From Myxococcales bacterium (lineage in GTDB: Bacteria; Myxococcota_A; Polyangia; Polyangiales; JAFGIB01): DNA of 64,000 nt. The stretch covers positions 1-64,000 of the forward strand of contig JAOUOP010000015.1 in NCBI GenBank assembly GCA_029880325.1, read 5' to 3'. A program made the translations under genes and the position numbers. Every line of letters begins with the position of its first letter. The first letter of the stretch is position 1. Below the pieces are notes generated by a model. The model saw nothing but the letters and a program-made list of their open reading frames with translations. It ran no database searches and was not told the origin of the DNA. This document shows, in pieces, positions 9,501 to 16,630 of this stretch.

Positions 9501-12074
9501 GCTGTCGCGCATGGAGGCCGAGCCAAAGGATAGGCGCTCCACTTTCACGCCGCCGGTGGCGTCGCATTCGGTGACCTGGTAGACGCAGTCCGCGCAGGGG
9601 CCGCAGGCCTGGCTGCCGCAGAAGTCGGGCTCGCAGGTGCCGGGCCAGCAGAGGTTTGGGGTCTCGGGCTGGCCGAAGCGGGCGCCGATGTCCTGGCCGC
9701 AGGTCGACGTGCCCTGGCAGTCTTCGTCGCGCGTGCAGGGGCCCTCGTAGTTTTCGCAGGGGCAGCTGGGGCTGCAGCCAACTTCCAGCGCGCAGTCGGG
9801 GCAGGCGCCGCAATTGCCTCCGCCGCAGTCAATGCCCGTTTCGCTTTCGTCCTTCACACCGTTGTCGCAGTGGGCCGGCACGCAGACGGAGAAGTCGGAG
9901 AGCGCGTAGCCGAAGGCGCTGCCACGGGGCAAGCAGACCAGGCCCCGCTTGCAGTCGGAGTCCTGACCGCAGCCGCCCATGCCGATGTCGCAGCGACAGC
10001 CCTCGGTGCAGAAGTCGCGGGATAGGGCGCTGGAGTCGAAGGGCTGGCAGGCCAGGCAGTCGGATTGGGTGTCGTGGTGGCCGATGGCTTCCCAGTGGAA
10101 GTCGAGGCGGATCTGGTCGTTGAGGGCGTTCTTGCTCGCGTGGGTGACGGTCAGACGCAGGCGATCGAGGCGCGCGCGGTTCATGTCGGCCTGGAGGAGG
10201 TCGCGCACCGGGAGTTCGGCGCTGGTCACGGCGAGACCGGTGTCGACGACCATGCGCACGGTGGCCAGGGCGGCGCTGCTGGGGTCGGAGTTTTCCCAGA
10301 GCGTCAGCAGGCAGTCGATGAAGGGCGCGTAGGCCGGGTCGCTGGCATCGAAGTCGTAGCTGCTGATGGGGCCGCCGATCGCGAAGTTGTAGGGGCCGGC
10401 CGCGTCGGCGCAGGCGCTGCTGTCGAGGCTGATGTTGAGCGATGTGGCGGTGGCGTCGGCGGCGCCGTTTTCGTCGAAGGGCCAGTCGATGCGGCCGAGC
10501 CGGCGCGCTTCGCAGCGATCGCACTGGCCGGCTTCGATGCAGTCGATGTCGGCGCAGTCGATGAAGCCGTCGCCGTCTTCATCGAGGCCATCGGTGCATA
10601 GCGACTCGGTGCAGGGGGTGGGGCAGAAGCCGCCGCAGTCGCGACCGTCTTCGTTGTCTTGCTTCTTGTTGTCGGTGCACTGGTCGACGCACACGCCCAT
10701 GTCGAGGCCGCCCTGCATGTTGCAGCTCTGGCCAGCCGGGCAGCGATCGGTGCAGTCGATGGTGCCCGTGCCGCAGATGGTGTCGGTGAACTCGCCGCAC
10801 TGGACACCGGTCTGCTCGCAGGTCATGGGCTGGCAGACGCAGGCGTTGTTGATGCACTTGTCGGGGCTGACGCAATGGGTGTCGTCGATGCATTCCACGC
10901 ACTGGGCCTGGGAGTCGCAGTAGCCGCCTGCGGCGCAGGCTTTGCCGAAGGCGACGCTGTGCTTACAGTCCGTCGCGACGTTGCAGACGTCGTTGGTGCA
11001 CTCCAGGCCGTCGTCGCAGGCCATGTCGTCTGGGATGTGCTCGATGGTGTCGGTCGCTTCGATGCACTCGTCCTTGGTGCACGGGACGCCGTCGTCGACG
11101 TCCGGGGCGATGCCGGCCAGGCAGCCGCGCGCGGAGTCACAGGTCTCGGCCCCGTTGCAGAATTGGCCGTCGTCGCAGTTCGGCGGCGGGCCGAAGCCGC
11201 AGACGTTGCCGCTGCAGACCGGAGGGCCGGTGCAGAGGTTGTTGTCGTTGGGACACTGGGCTGCGTCGGTGCACTGCACGCAGCTGCCCAGGCCGTCGCA
11301 GTAGCCGCCGGTGACGCCCCCGCCGGTGACGGGGCGATCGCTGCAGACGATGCCGGCCATGTGGTTGGGGTTTGCGCAGGTGCCGGCGTTGCACTGGTCG
11401 GCGGTGCAGTCCTTGCCGTCGTTGCAGTCGGCGGCGGTGGTGCAGCCGATGGTCTGCTCGACTTCGACCACCACGTCGTCGACCATGACGTGCTCGAGGG
11501 TGCTGCTCTGCTTGGTCCGAAAGCGGATTTGGAAGTTCGTGACTCCGAGATAGGGCGTGAGGCTGAAGTTCTCGGCGAGCCAGCCTCCGGTGTCACCCAT
11601 GCCGTCGGTCCAGTAGGCCAACTGGACCCAGCCGACGCCGTCGAATACCTCGACTTGCAGGAATTCACCGGCGTCCAGCAACGAGCCCACGAAGCGCAAG
11701 AAACGCAGGTTGGCTGTGGTGTAGGGGGTCAAGTCGATGGGGGCCGCGAGGGTGAGCACACACTCGCCCGCGCAGCCGTCGGAGTTGGCGACGGGATCGC
11801 CCGAGGCACCGGTGGCAGGATAGTCGGTGGTATAGGCTGCGGGTTCGGTGACCCAGCTGCCGTCTCCGGTCTCGGTCCAGTTAATCAGGCCCGCGCCGAA
11901 TTCGTCTCGGAAGACCTCCACCAGCGCTGCGCGGCTGGTGGCGATTTTGGGCTCTTCGCTGGTGCAGCTTGCGCTCAGGCCTACCGCCAGAATCGCGAGC
12001 GAAATCAGAGCCCACGGTTGCCACCGAGGCTCGAACGGACGTGGCTTCGGCGAGAGAGAGCGGTGGTTCACCAT
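600..12074 (-). CDS. giant multi-domain lipoprotein with FG-GAP and RCC1 propellers (about 3,824 residues)
   Basis: The ATG at 12074 is preferred over an upstream in-frame start at 12122. It has GGAG about 7 bases upstream and is followed by a signal peptide ending in a lipobox (LSASC). Order of parts: a ~155-residue beta-rich module (nt 11925-11460); cysteine-rich repeats; a LamG/concanavalin-like stretch; DUF4215-type repeats (CDDGNN motifs); a propeller-like FG-GAP block (about nt 7000-5800); four MopE-type repeats (CDGIDDDC pattern, about nt 5430-4870); a second copy of the N-terminal module (about nt 4750-4285); a second FG-GAP block (about nt 4010-2780); and 14 RCC1-like units to the C-terminus (about nt 2640-600). 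Most RCC1 units carry a paired Cys (CAL...CWG), fitting disulfide-stabilised blades outside the cytoplasm. The likely role is surface binding or adhesion, but no ligand can be named. It lies directly upstream of the SpvB-like gene. Confidence 0.85.
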   Translation of the reverse strand: MVNHRSLSPKPRPFEPRWQPWALISLAILAVGLSASCTSEEPKIATSRAALVEVFRDEFGAGLINWTETGDGSWVTEPAAYTTDYPATGASGDPVANSDGCAGECVLTLAAPIDLTPYTTANLRFLRFVGSLLDAGEFLQVEVFDGVGWVQLAYWTDGMGDTGGWLAENFSLTPYLGVTNFQIRFRTKQSSTLEHVMVDDVVVEVEQTIGCTTAADCNDGKDCTADQCNAGTCANPNHMAGIVCSDRPVTGGGVTGGYCDGLGSCVQCTDAAQCPNDNNLCTGPPVCSGNVCGFGPPPNCDDGQFCNGAETCDSARGCLAGIAPDVDDGVPCTKDECIEATDTIEHIPDDMACDDGLECTNDVCNVATDCKHSVAFGKACAAGGYCDSQAQCVECIDDTHCVSPDKCINNACVCQPMTCEQTGVQCGEFTDTICGTGTIDCTDRCPAGQSCNMQGGLDMGVCVDQCTDNKKQDNEDGRDCGGFCPTPCTESLCTDGLDEDGDGFIDCADIDCIEAGQCDRCEARRLGRIDWPFDENGAADATATSLNISLDSSACADAAGPYNFAIGGPISSYDFDASDPAYAPFIDCLLTLWENSDPSSAALATVRMVVDTGLAVTSAELPVRDLLQADMNRARLDRLRLTVTHASKNALNDQIRLDFHWEAIGHHDTQSDCLACQPFDSSALSRDFCTEGCRCDIGMGGCGQDSDCKRGLVCLPRGSAFGYALSDFSVCVPAHCDNGVKDESETGIDCGGGNCGACPDCALEVGCSPSCPCENYEGPCTRDEDCQGTSTCGQDIGARFGQPETPNLCWPGTCEPDFCGSQACGPCADCVYQVTECDATGGVKVERLSFGSASMRDSVASFVNTGGLVELVAPHVLRTRAGSDGPLSLFEGARTNYATLSSQPSTWPATNLQTASSNPALPPFLNSTGLDLLLDSRRLESAGTPPNQYLQRQLVVPGADSQPLIATAWLARASSASQTGSIVLKLTDSGGIPRDDFGTFLPLDGYQRFEHRAAPGIDSNVEVYFALGEWNTTSTLKGYDLDLAMPQVELGAFPSSYVPTLGTPATRDLDRVVLDPAALPAWFFEGRFAFEFAPIFSSADVADVAERFVFFELGNADHWLGLESNGLGAVRASLHLGAQEWSVVLPSFGREQSLRFELDGPAGRLAVDATSTTSASFELPRSTVSVGARGTGDQAHAAFAWLGQPHRSVALPLSCSLRSYPDGSPCGQGASACEVGQCMLSAKCGDGNVDRDGIAAPIEACDDGNNFDGDGCSASCTTEAVSITSADLALIEPDFSVHALGADGAGRLLFAWQSMEGGNSRLLGRRATASGVFPDSEQSPLDLAVLEDGNSDLVLGYPSDPQVAGLDAGGWVVSWTDHRLDREPARVLYRLVAADGSLGPIQTAFDADDEAIHQSSPRLTAMRGGFVLLWVDERQVLSGENEHSLRARLFDSAGIALGQPFAVTQDASSGTLQPTVSAAGPFWYALWARLDDGSVRGRRFEGASPVEGEQLIASDGHSPSVSVLPTPASPPDHALAWIDRPSRSVHAMELFGADIPDPLQAFSVTGTDAEDIPEVRPSIAAFGDDAILVAYGMADGYRDADFRVLSRDGRLYSGQPDEEKLHSLLTGPSNQRDVHTLTVDRGVWLSWADDGMSPQNPEALPNGLRAYLLGCPDCDVVWGPSCYASQEKIVPPEADLVPEVSNQAFTGMSMALDGTRLLVGVPGDVVSSTGEPGWVLAYEHDGRQWVQTQKLTFEGAQSYIIGTGIAIDGDRAVVGAPMSNLGGTLHVLTHDGNQWVETDVIPPDPLKAPNLFGAAVDLRGDTLVASSFTESDGGDAESGSVYTYRHDGSSWVLSQRLDNPAPLTQVRFGEQVVLDPARGQLLVSATGILNEYAGRLSSPGIIYIYEQDAGGLWTLRETLQSPDVGSTKDTFGFSVRLDGDRLLVTETGPEDADPSLWGSGDPSWPSTANIGLGQAHFYEHDGTSWQLVDSLLSPPDYRVFGFGADLRGDLAVIASVGEWVDVPTSTPVAIYRRAPDTGRWTLVEDLRGYGGDRAGMVAVPKITADELLLGAPFTPEEGYNIVPGAIFSFDCQPSEGCGDGFLVAGEQCDDGDRITGGCEGMGTDGQCEVCDASCNLVRPLCGNNMPDPGEGCDDGNTVTEYCTVGCPIQVCGSDCQLAQSPYCGDGVVEPFVEQCDDGNAINGDGCDSDCTTPCTVLAATDTTCDGIDDDCNGIVDDGYLPVTTACGSGVCASNGSTQCIAGTVTDTCVESAPTATDDAICDGINSDCDLATDEDYPTGATTCGVGVCQRSGTSSCTGGVETVACTPGTATGDDSLCNLIDEDCDGLYDEAYPYTPSTCGLGACQRSGEMLCVAGTEQNQCVPGAPLANDDSICDGIDQDCDGMIDEDCCQAVTATLAEHEAAGRATRVDESCGGGGAGGDLFFDNFSAGLVQWVETGGGNWVTESAVTTTDYPSTGASGNPIANSDACSSGCVLTLATPLDLTAYTTANLELLRFVGSYLDAGEYLRIEAFNGVGWDQLAYWTNGQGNTSSWFAESYDLTPYVGVNNFQIRFSTMQSSTIEHVMLDDVRITAGSGCVQPTWYATGSGELLGTDQNLSATLHQDPPSSGIWYTGACGSCGNGIVESGEACDDGNNLVEYCGTAGCQTCGADCQLVTGGSCGDGIVQPGLLDDASELKLEPTSLADDRFGSSLAADADRMIVGAPHDLVSGVTEGAVYFFDRDASGWTEIQKLRGDGLGSGDRKLGSSVDLSGNVAIAGAPAYSASLANQGRVYLYRYNGAIWKQETAFGAPTAELNGSFGNHVAIDGNYALVQSFEDRAGTTVGVVHVYQYNGSVWGWLQTLEDEVLLNHRGFGAAIELQGDLAVISAQSADTGVADAVHVYRLTGGYFLREQSLSSADALADDDFGAAIAVQGTHIIVGAPNTDVVADKSDLSVQAAHVTGEPNEGAAYVFVHNGSSYAEVQRLIVADTVWSSQFGASLGLDQELLVVGAPQAAVTVPAPISPIAATAGKLYAYRWNATAGRYESGPTLEASDATGVDGLGAALDVAGGDILAGAPLADAAGPSAVGAVYDYRCVRGQGCGEAGAWSGPEQCDGGTGCQADCTLPCPVDCPWGCIDVAGRQVCNGATQLTAGSTNTCALRVDGSVACWGSSGATPYTVGGLPPATAISKGKYDLLALQANGDVYYWDWSSTPALVLSGASGISAGGTSRCVMIADGAQCWGSNTDGKLGVGDYSGRSAPTAVVGVGGAPELTGVVDLAGGDRHFCALLAPNGEVACWGSNDSGQLGNDLVSSSPEPVMVPGESGVGTLAGAVQLTVGVAHSCALMNDQRVLCWGGASKLGSGTNAASPSPVQVLNLVGATQLAAGLGHTCAVHEHGQVACWGLPQYGATGVDWNDLYYPALNVPGLADAVEVTAATWHSCARRENGQVLCWGTDWSEQLGNGAKPPDSTPEPVNGLSDAVAIDGIREHICARLSSGEVVCWGRNDEGQLGDGSSASRSVPVRAAVATSPVSDIATTDKGTYAALPDGTVHAWGLHAAGRGPEAIQLSGISDAIAISGGHRHGCAIEDISSDVYTGAGPVRCFGDNSDGQLGNGLIGSSGYPPVDAIGMSNAVATTGSAHSCAIDSTGGLSCWGKNHRGQVGIGTTVDTATPTAVTLPAPVVDVDVDYSKTCAVLSDGRVACWGWYGNNGLGTGSTDSSTPVVADVALISDAVSIGVGYRHACAVRSTGAVACWSSNGTAGLPTVPVDMPGITDAVDVIAGWGYACALHASGQVSCWGPDNGYGQLGRGYVYNGQPPTVVLPPQ

Positions 12075-12212
12075 CGACGGACTCCGAACTACGCAATAAC
12101 GCAGCTGGGCCGACGGAAACACTGCGACGATTGTCCCCGGGGCGTGCAGTGCCCTGCGACGATTGTCGCAGGGTGCGCCTCGAAACCGATGCGATCGCCC
12201 TGGTTGGGGACC

Positions 12213-12965
12213 CTATTCGGCGCTCAAGCTGAGGGCGAAGAGGCCGATGCCGCGCTGGTCCGGCGACTCGTAGCTGGTGGCCAGCACCACGACCGTTTTG
12301 CCCGGCTCGAGCGAGAGGTCGGCGATGCGCGCCGAGTTGGCGGCGAAGCCGTCGAAGAGTCCGTCGTCGTTGACGGCCAGGCAGTCGAAGGGTGAATCGA
12401 AGGCGTTCTGCTCGTCGGCATAGACCACCAACATGGGGTCGGCCACGGTGGCGCGCGGCGGCATCGGCAGCCGATCGTCGCCTTCCATGGTGATGGTGAG
12501 GCTGCGGCTGACCTGCGAGTCGCAGATCTTGTAGGCCCTATAGGCGACTTCGCGGGCGGTGACGAGCATGGCGGGGCAGCCGTCGTCGGGCGCGATGCGC
12601 AGCCAGGTGTGCTCGGCGTCGAGCATGTCTTCGAAACGCAGGCTTTCGCCCGGCTCGAGTTGCAGGCAGTCGGTGCGCGGCGGGGGCGCGATGACCGTGG
12701 CGTCGACCGCCGCGTCCGGAGGTTCGTTTTCGTTGTAGGCCTCGATGGGAGCGACCGCGTCCGGAGGCGAGAAGTCGGGGATGGCGGAGTCGTGGGGCGT
12801 CAGCTTCGGGGGTAGGGGTAGGCTGGCGTCGAAGGGGGCGAAGGCAATGCCGGCCTCGGGTTCGGGCACGGGGGAGCTGTCGTCGCCGCAGGCTGCGAGC
12901 AGCGTCAGCACGAGACAAAAAAGTGCCGGAGCGGTTTGGGTGGGCCTGCTGCCGAAGCGGTTCAT
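12213..12965 (-). CDS. predicted lipoprotein of unknown function
   Basis: This 250-residue protein begins at an ATG at 12965; an earlier in-frame start at 13037 would put an unlikely tail before the signal peptide. The signal segment (TAPALFCLVLTLLAAC) ends in a clear lipobox with the acylated Cys followed by GDDSS. A Pro/Asp/Ala-rich linker of about 90 residues follows. The globular C-terminal half contains a phrase rich in Glu, Ser and Arg (LQLEPGESLRFEDML) and resembles the beta-rich domains of exported myxobacterial proteins, but I recognise no named family. It diverges from the subtilase gene across a 155 bp intergenic region, which must hold both promoters. Function unknown. Confidence 0.7.
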   Translation of the reverse strand: MNRFGSRPTQTAPALFCLVLTLLAACGDDSSPVPEPEAGIAFAPFDASLPLPPKLTPHDSAIPDFSPPDAVAPIEAYNENEPPDAAVDATVIAPPPRTDCLQLEPGESLRFEDMLDAEHTWLRIAPDDGCPAMLVTAREVAYRAYKICDSQVSRSLTITMEGDDRLPMPPRATVADPMLVVYADEQNAFDSPFDCLAVNDDGLFDGFAANSARIADLSLEPGKTVVVLATSYESPDQRGIGLFALSLSAE

Positions 12966-13120
12966 GACGTCGACCGAGGGGGCTGCGCTCGTGCGCTCAA
13001 CCCGGAGGTTGTGCGCTGCCTTGGCGAGCTGTGCCATATTTGGAACCCCTTGGCCAGCCGGCGAAGTGGCCGGTTTTTGCCCTCCACGCGAGCGTGCTAC
13101 ATGCGACGGCGGTCGAGGCG

Positions 13121-16100
13121 ATGGAACTGCACAGCCGAGTGGGACGAGCTTTCAGGTGCGGTGGCGCGCTTTTGCCGCTGGCGCTTGTGCTGCTGCCAGC
13201 GCGGGCGCCGTTGAACGGCGGGAGTGCAGCGGGGGCCAAGCAGCGCGCCGAGGCCGCCCGTTCCGATTGGAGTTCCGGGCCGCGCAAGGCGCATAATGCG
13301 GTGGCTGCGAGCAGTTCCGGACTCGATGCGCTGGGGCCTGGCGGAGCGCTCGGGCTCGCGCTGCAGGGCTCCGGCGTGCTGATGGCGCAGTGGGATCGGA
13401 GCGCCGCGCGTCAGACCCACGGCGACCTGCGCGGTCGCGTGCGCGTGCTCGATGGGGCAGGCGCAGGCGAGCACGCCACGCATGTGGCCGGTACGTTGAT
13501 CGGCGACGGATCGGGCCAGGCGGCTGCCAGGGGCATGGCGCCGGCGGCGTCGGTGCTGGCCCTGGACTGGATGCTCGATGGCGCGGAGATGGCGGCGCTG
13601 GCGGCCCATGTTTCGGTCTCGACCCATGCCTATGGTCACGTCATGGGCTGGGCCCAGGACGCGCGCTGTCCCGACCGGCCCGTCTGGCACGGCCGCGAGG
13701 GCGAGTTCGAGGATTTTCGCTTCGGGCGCTATGGACCCGAGGCCGCGGCGCTCGATGGGTTGATCCGGCGTGGCGATTTGGTGAGCGTGTGGGCCGCTGG
13801 CAATGAACGCCAGGATGTCGGTGCGGCGGCCGGTCAGGCCCACTATCATCATCCCGATTGCAGCAGCGTCTTCAGCGACGAGCACGCTTCGGAACTCGCG
13901 CTGCAGTACGACACCATTGGGCTTCAACAGACAGCCAAAAACGCGATCGTGGTGGGTGCGGTGGCGGCTCCCGCGGCCTATCCGAGCAGTGGTGCCGAGA
14001 TCGTGCCCACGGGCTTTTCCGGTTATGGACCCATGGATGATGGTCGCGTCAAGCCCGACCTGGTGGCTGCCGGCGAGCTGGTTTACTCGACGGCCGTGGC
14101 TTCCGATGTGTCCTATCGGAGTTATTCGGGCAGCTCTTCGAGCGCCGCGGTGGTCAGCGGTGGCATTGCGCTGCTGACGGAGCACTATCGCGCCTTGCAC
14201 GCGGGGCGCGATGCCTGGGCCGAGGAGATCAAGGCGCTTTTGCTGCATCGCGCGCGCGATGCCCAGGCGCCGGGGCCGGACTACCAGAGTGGCTTCGGGC
14301 TCTTCGATGCGCGGGCTGTGACCGAGTTGCTTTCCGCCGACGCCCTGGCCGATGCGGACGGCAAGCTGCTGCGCCTGGGGGAGGTGCGGGCGGAGGGTGC
14401 GGCCGTTACGCTGGAGACGGTCGCGGTCAGCGCGGGACAAGCCCTGCGCGTGACGCTCGTCTGGATGGACCCGCCGGCGAGCCCGGGCGGCGGTGGGGTG
14501 GATGAGATGACGCCAGCGTTGGTCAATGACCTTGACTTGGCGTTAGTCGCGCCCGATGGCAGCACGGTCTTTTGGCCGTGGTCGCTCGATGCCGGCGCTC
14601 CCGAAGCCGAGGCCACGCGCGCGGGCGAAAACCGCGTCGACAATGTGGAGCAGGTATGGGTTTCGGCAGATGAAAACGTGTTCGAGGGGCGCTGGACGGT
14701 GAGGGTGGACTCGAGCAAGCCCCTCTATCGATTGGCGCCGCAGCGCTTTGCCCTGGTGAGCGATGTGGGCCTGGGCCCGTCGCCGACGCCCGTGCTCGGC
14801 AGCGCCGCGCGCGTGCTTGTCGAGGCTTCCGTGGGCGATGGCCCGATCACGCGCTCGCTTCCCATCGAAAACCTCGGAGCCGGTGCGCTGAACTGGAAGC
14901 TCTCCGGGGCCGAGGCGGTCGACTGGCTGGCGCTCGATGCGTCCTCGGGGAGCGCTCCGGCCACGCTGCGGTTGACGGTGGATCCGTCGGGCGTCGCGGG
15001 CGCGGGTGACCACTTTGCCACGCTCGAACTCGAAAGCGACGGGGGCAGCCGTCGCATGGGCGTGGTTCTGCGCGTGCGCTGCGAAGCGGCATGCGACGGG
15101 CTCGGGTGCGGTGTCGATCCGGTCTGCGGTGAGAGCTGTGGCGCCTGCGCCTTCGGTCAGGCCTGCACGGCCGAGGGCAGCTGCGCGGGCTTGTCCGATG
15201 GTTGTCCAGGAGTTGAGTTGGGGTCCCAGGCGCAGATGGTGGTGGCTGCCGGCAGCACCGAGGGCGCGAGCGATGGGGATTGGGCCAGCTGCGGCGGAGC
15301 GGGCTTTGCCGAGCGCAGTCTGCATTGGGTGGCGCCGGCGGCTGGGTTCTGGCGGGCAGCGCTGACGCTGGAGCGCGGCGATGGCGTGCTCTACATGCGC
15401 GACGGCTGCGGCGGCCAGGAGCTTGCGTGCAGCGTCGGCGGGGCCGAGGGCGGGCCGGCCATCACGCGCTACTTCGAAGCCGGTGAAGCGGCGGTGATCG
15501 TGGTCGATGGTGCGAGCGATGTGGTCGACTTTAGTCTCGCGCTGCAGCCGTCGCCCTGTCCGCAGGCGGAGCTGGCTTCGGCGCTGGGTGACCCCGTGTA
15601 TGCCGACCGCACGGCCGGCGCGGGCGACGGTGACGAGGGCAGCTGCGGAGGCGCGGGCCAACAAGAGGTCAGCTTTGGTTGGACGGCGCCGGCCAGCGAC
15701 GTCTACAGCTTCGAGGTTTCGTCGGCCGATGGGACCGCCTCGCTGTATCTGCGCGACGGCGACTGCCGGGGGCCGGAGCTAGGGTGCGCGTCGCAGGCCG
15801 AGGGCAGCCGCATCGAGCGCATGTTGGAAGCGGGACAGCGGGTGGTGGTGGTCGTCGATGGCCTGTCGGGCGCGGGGCGTTTCGAGCTTGCGATTGTGGC
15901 GGCGGCGGGGCTGTGCAGCGGTCGCTGCGAAGGAACGCCCAATGGGGGCGGTTGCTACTGCGATGCGGCCTGCGTGGAATTGGGCGATTGCTGCGAGAGC
16001 GCCTGCTCGCTGTGCGGCGCCTGCTGCGAGCCGCAGTGCGAGGGCAAGGTGTGCGGGCCCGACGGCTGCGGCGGCAGCTGTGGGGAGTGCGGTGGCGGTG

Positions 16101-16630
16101 AGCTGTGCGACGGCTGGAGCTGCATCGAAGACCCTTGCGTGGAGCTGGCCGAGGGCGCCGAGTGCAATGACGCCGACCCTTGCACGGTGGCCGACCGCTG
16201 CATCGGCGGCCGCTGCGCGGGCGAAGTGGCTTCGTGCGATGACGACAACGGGTGCACGGTCGACAGCTGCGATGGGGCCCAAGGGGGCTGCGTGCATCGG
16301 TGGCGCGAGGGCTGCTGCCGCCATGACGCTGACTGTGAGGGCGGCGATGGCTGCACCATGGCGCGCTGCGAAGGGCAGCGCTGCGTACAGGAGGCTGTCG
16401 CCGACTGCGGCGATGCTTCCGTCGATGACGCGGATGCCGGCAGCGGCGCGGGCAATGGGAGCGGGGGCTGCGGCTGCGCGGTGCTGGGCGGTGGGGACTG
16501 GGTGGGATCCAGGCGGCGTTTCGGGGTCTTCGCGCTGGGGCTCGCGTGCGCCCTGGTCGGCCTGCGACGGCGTCGCGCGCGGTCACGAACTGGGAGTCAG
16601 GACGCGCATAGGCCGACGCCATCGCCGTAG
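13121..16630 (+). CDS. exported subtilisin-family (S8, KP-43-like) serine protease with MYXO-CTERM-like tail
   Basis: The chosen ATG at 13121 leads straight into a signal peptide (CGGALLPLALVLLPARA); an upstream in-frame start at 13031 does not. In the 1,169-residue product the S8 triad is Asp92 (AQWDRS), His118 (GEHATHVAG) and Ser339 (YSGSSSSAAVVSGG), with the oxyanion-hole Asn228 (VWAAGN). The usual HGTH reads HATH and the usual GTSMA reads GSSSS. A beta-sandwich follows (TLVWMDPP ... LVNDLDLALVAPDG), as in KP-43 proteases. Next come an Ig/BACON-like domain, two PPC-like domains each opening with Cys-Pro, a somatomedin-B-like knot (CSGRC ... CYCD ... GDCC) and Cys-rich repeats. The C-terminus has a GGCGC motif, a hydrophobic helix and RRRR, the MYXO-CTERM plan for surface sorting. 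Its last 34 bp overlap the convergent lipoprotein gene. Probably an extracellular or surface protease. Confidence 0.87.
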   Translation: MELHSRVGRAFRCGGALLPLALVLLPARAPLNGGSAAGAKQRAEAARSDWSSGPRKAHNAVAASSSGLDALGPGGALGLALQGSGVLMAQWDRSAARQTHGDLRGRVRVLDGAGAGEHATHVAGTLIGDGSGQAAARGMAPAASVLALDWMLDGAEMAALAAHVSVSTHAYGHVMGWAQDARCPDRPVWHGREGEFEDFRFGRYGPEAAALDGLIRRGDLVSVWAAGNERQDVGAAAGQAHYHHPDCSSVFSDEHASELALQYDTIGLQQTAKNAIVVGAVAAPAAYPSSGAEIVPTGFSGYGPMDDGRVKPDLVAAGELVYSTAVASDVSYRSYSGSSSSAAVVSGGIALLTEHYRALHAGRDAWAEEIKALLLHRARDAQAPGPDYQSGFGLFDARAVTELLSADALADADGKLLRLGEVRAEGAAVTLETVAVSAGQALRVTLVWMDPPASPGGGGVDEMTPALVNDLDLALVAPDGSTVFWPWSLDAGAPEAEATRAGENRVDNVEQVWVSADENVFEGRWTVRVDSSKPLYRLAPQRFALVSDVGLGPSPTPVLGSAARVLVEASVGDGPITRSLPIENLGAGALNWKLSGAEAVDWLALDASSGSAPATLRLTVDPSGVAGAGDHFATLELESDGGSRRMGVVLRVRCEAACDGLGCGVDPVCGESCGACAFGQACTAEGSCAGLSDGCPGVELGSQAQMVVAAGSTEGASDGDWASCGGAGFAERSLHWVAPAAGFWRAALTLERGDGVLYMRDGCGGQELACSVGGAEGGPAITRYFEAGEAAVIVVDGASDVVDFSLALQPSPCPQAELASALGDPVYADRTAGAGDGDEGSCGGAGQQEVSFGWTAPASDVYSFEVSSADGTASLYLRDGDCRGPELGCASQAEGSRIERMLEAGQRVVVVVDGLSGAGRFELAIVAAAGLCSGRCEGTPNGGGCYCDAACVELGDCCESACSLCGACCEPQCEGKVCGPDGCGGSCGECGGGELCDGWSCIEDPCVELAEGAECNDADPCTVADRCIGGRCAGEVASCDDDNGCTVDSCDGAQGGCVHRWREGCCRHDADCEGGDGCTMARCEGQRCVQEAVADCGDASVDDADAGSGAGNGSGGCGCAVLGGGDWVGSRRRFGVFALGLACALVGLRRRRARSRTGSQDAHRPTPSP

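Noticed and set aside
10659..12395. Long plus-strand open frame opposite the giant lipoprotein gene (578 codons), and similar long frames such as 22321-24885 and 33746-35272.
   Set aside because: They are antisense to clear genes, have no start signals or recognisable domains and arise because high-GC coding DNA has few stops on the other strand.
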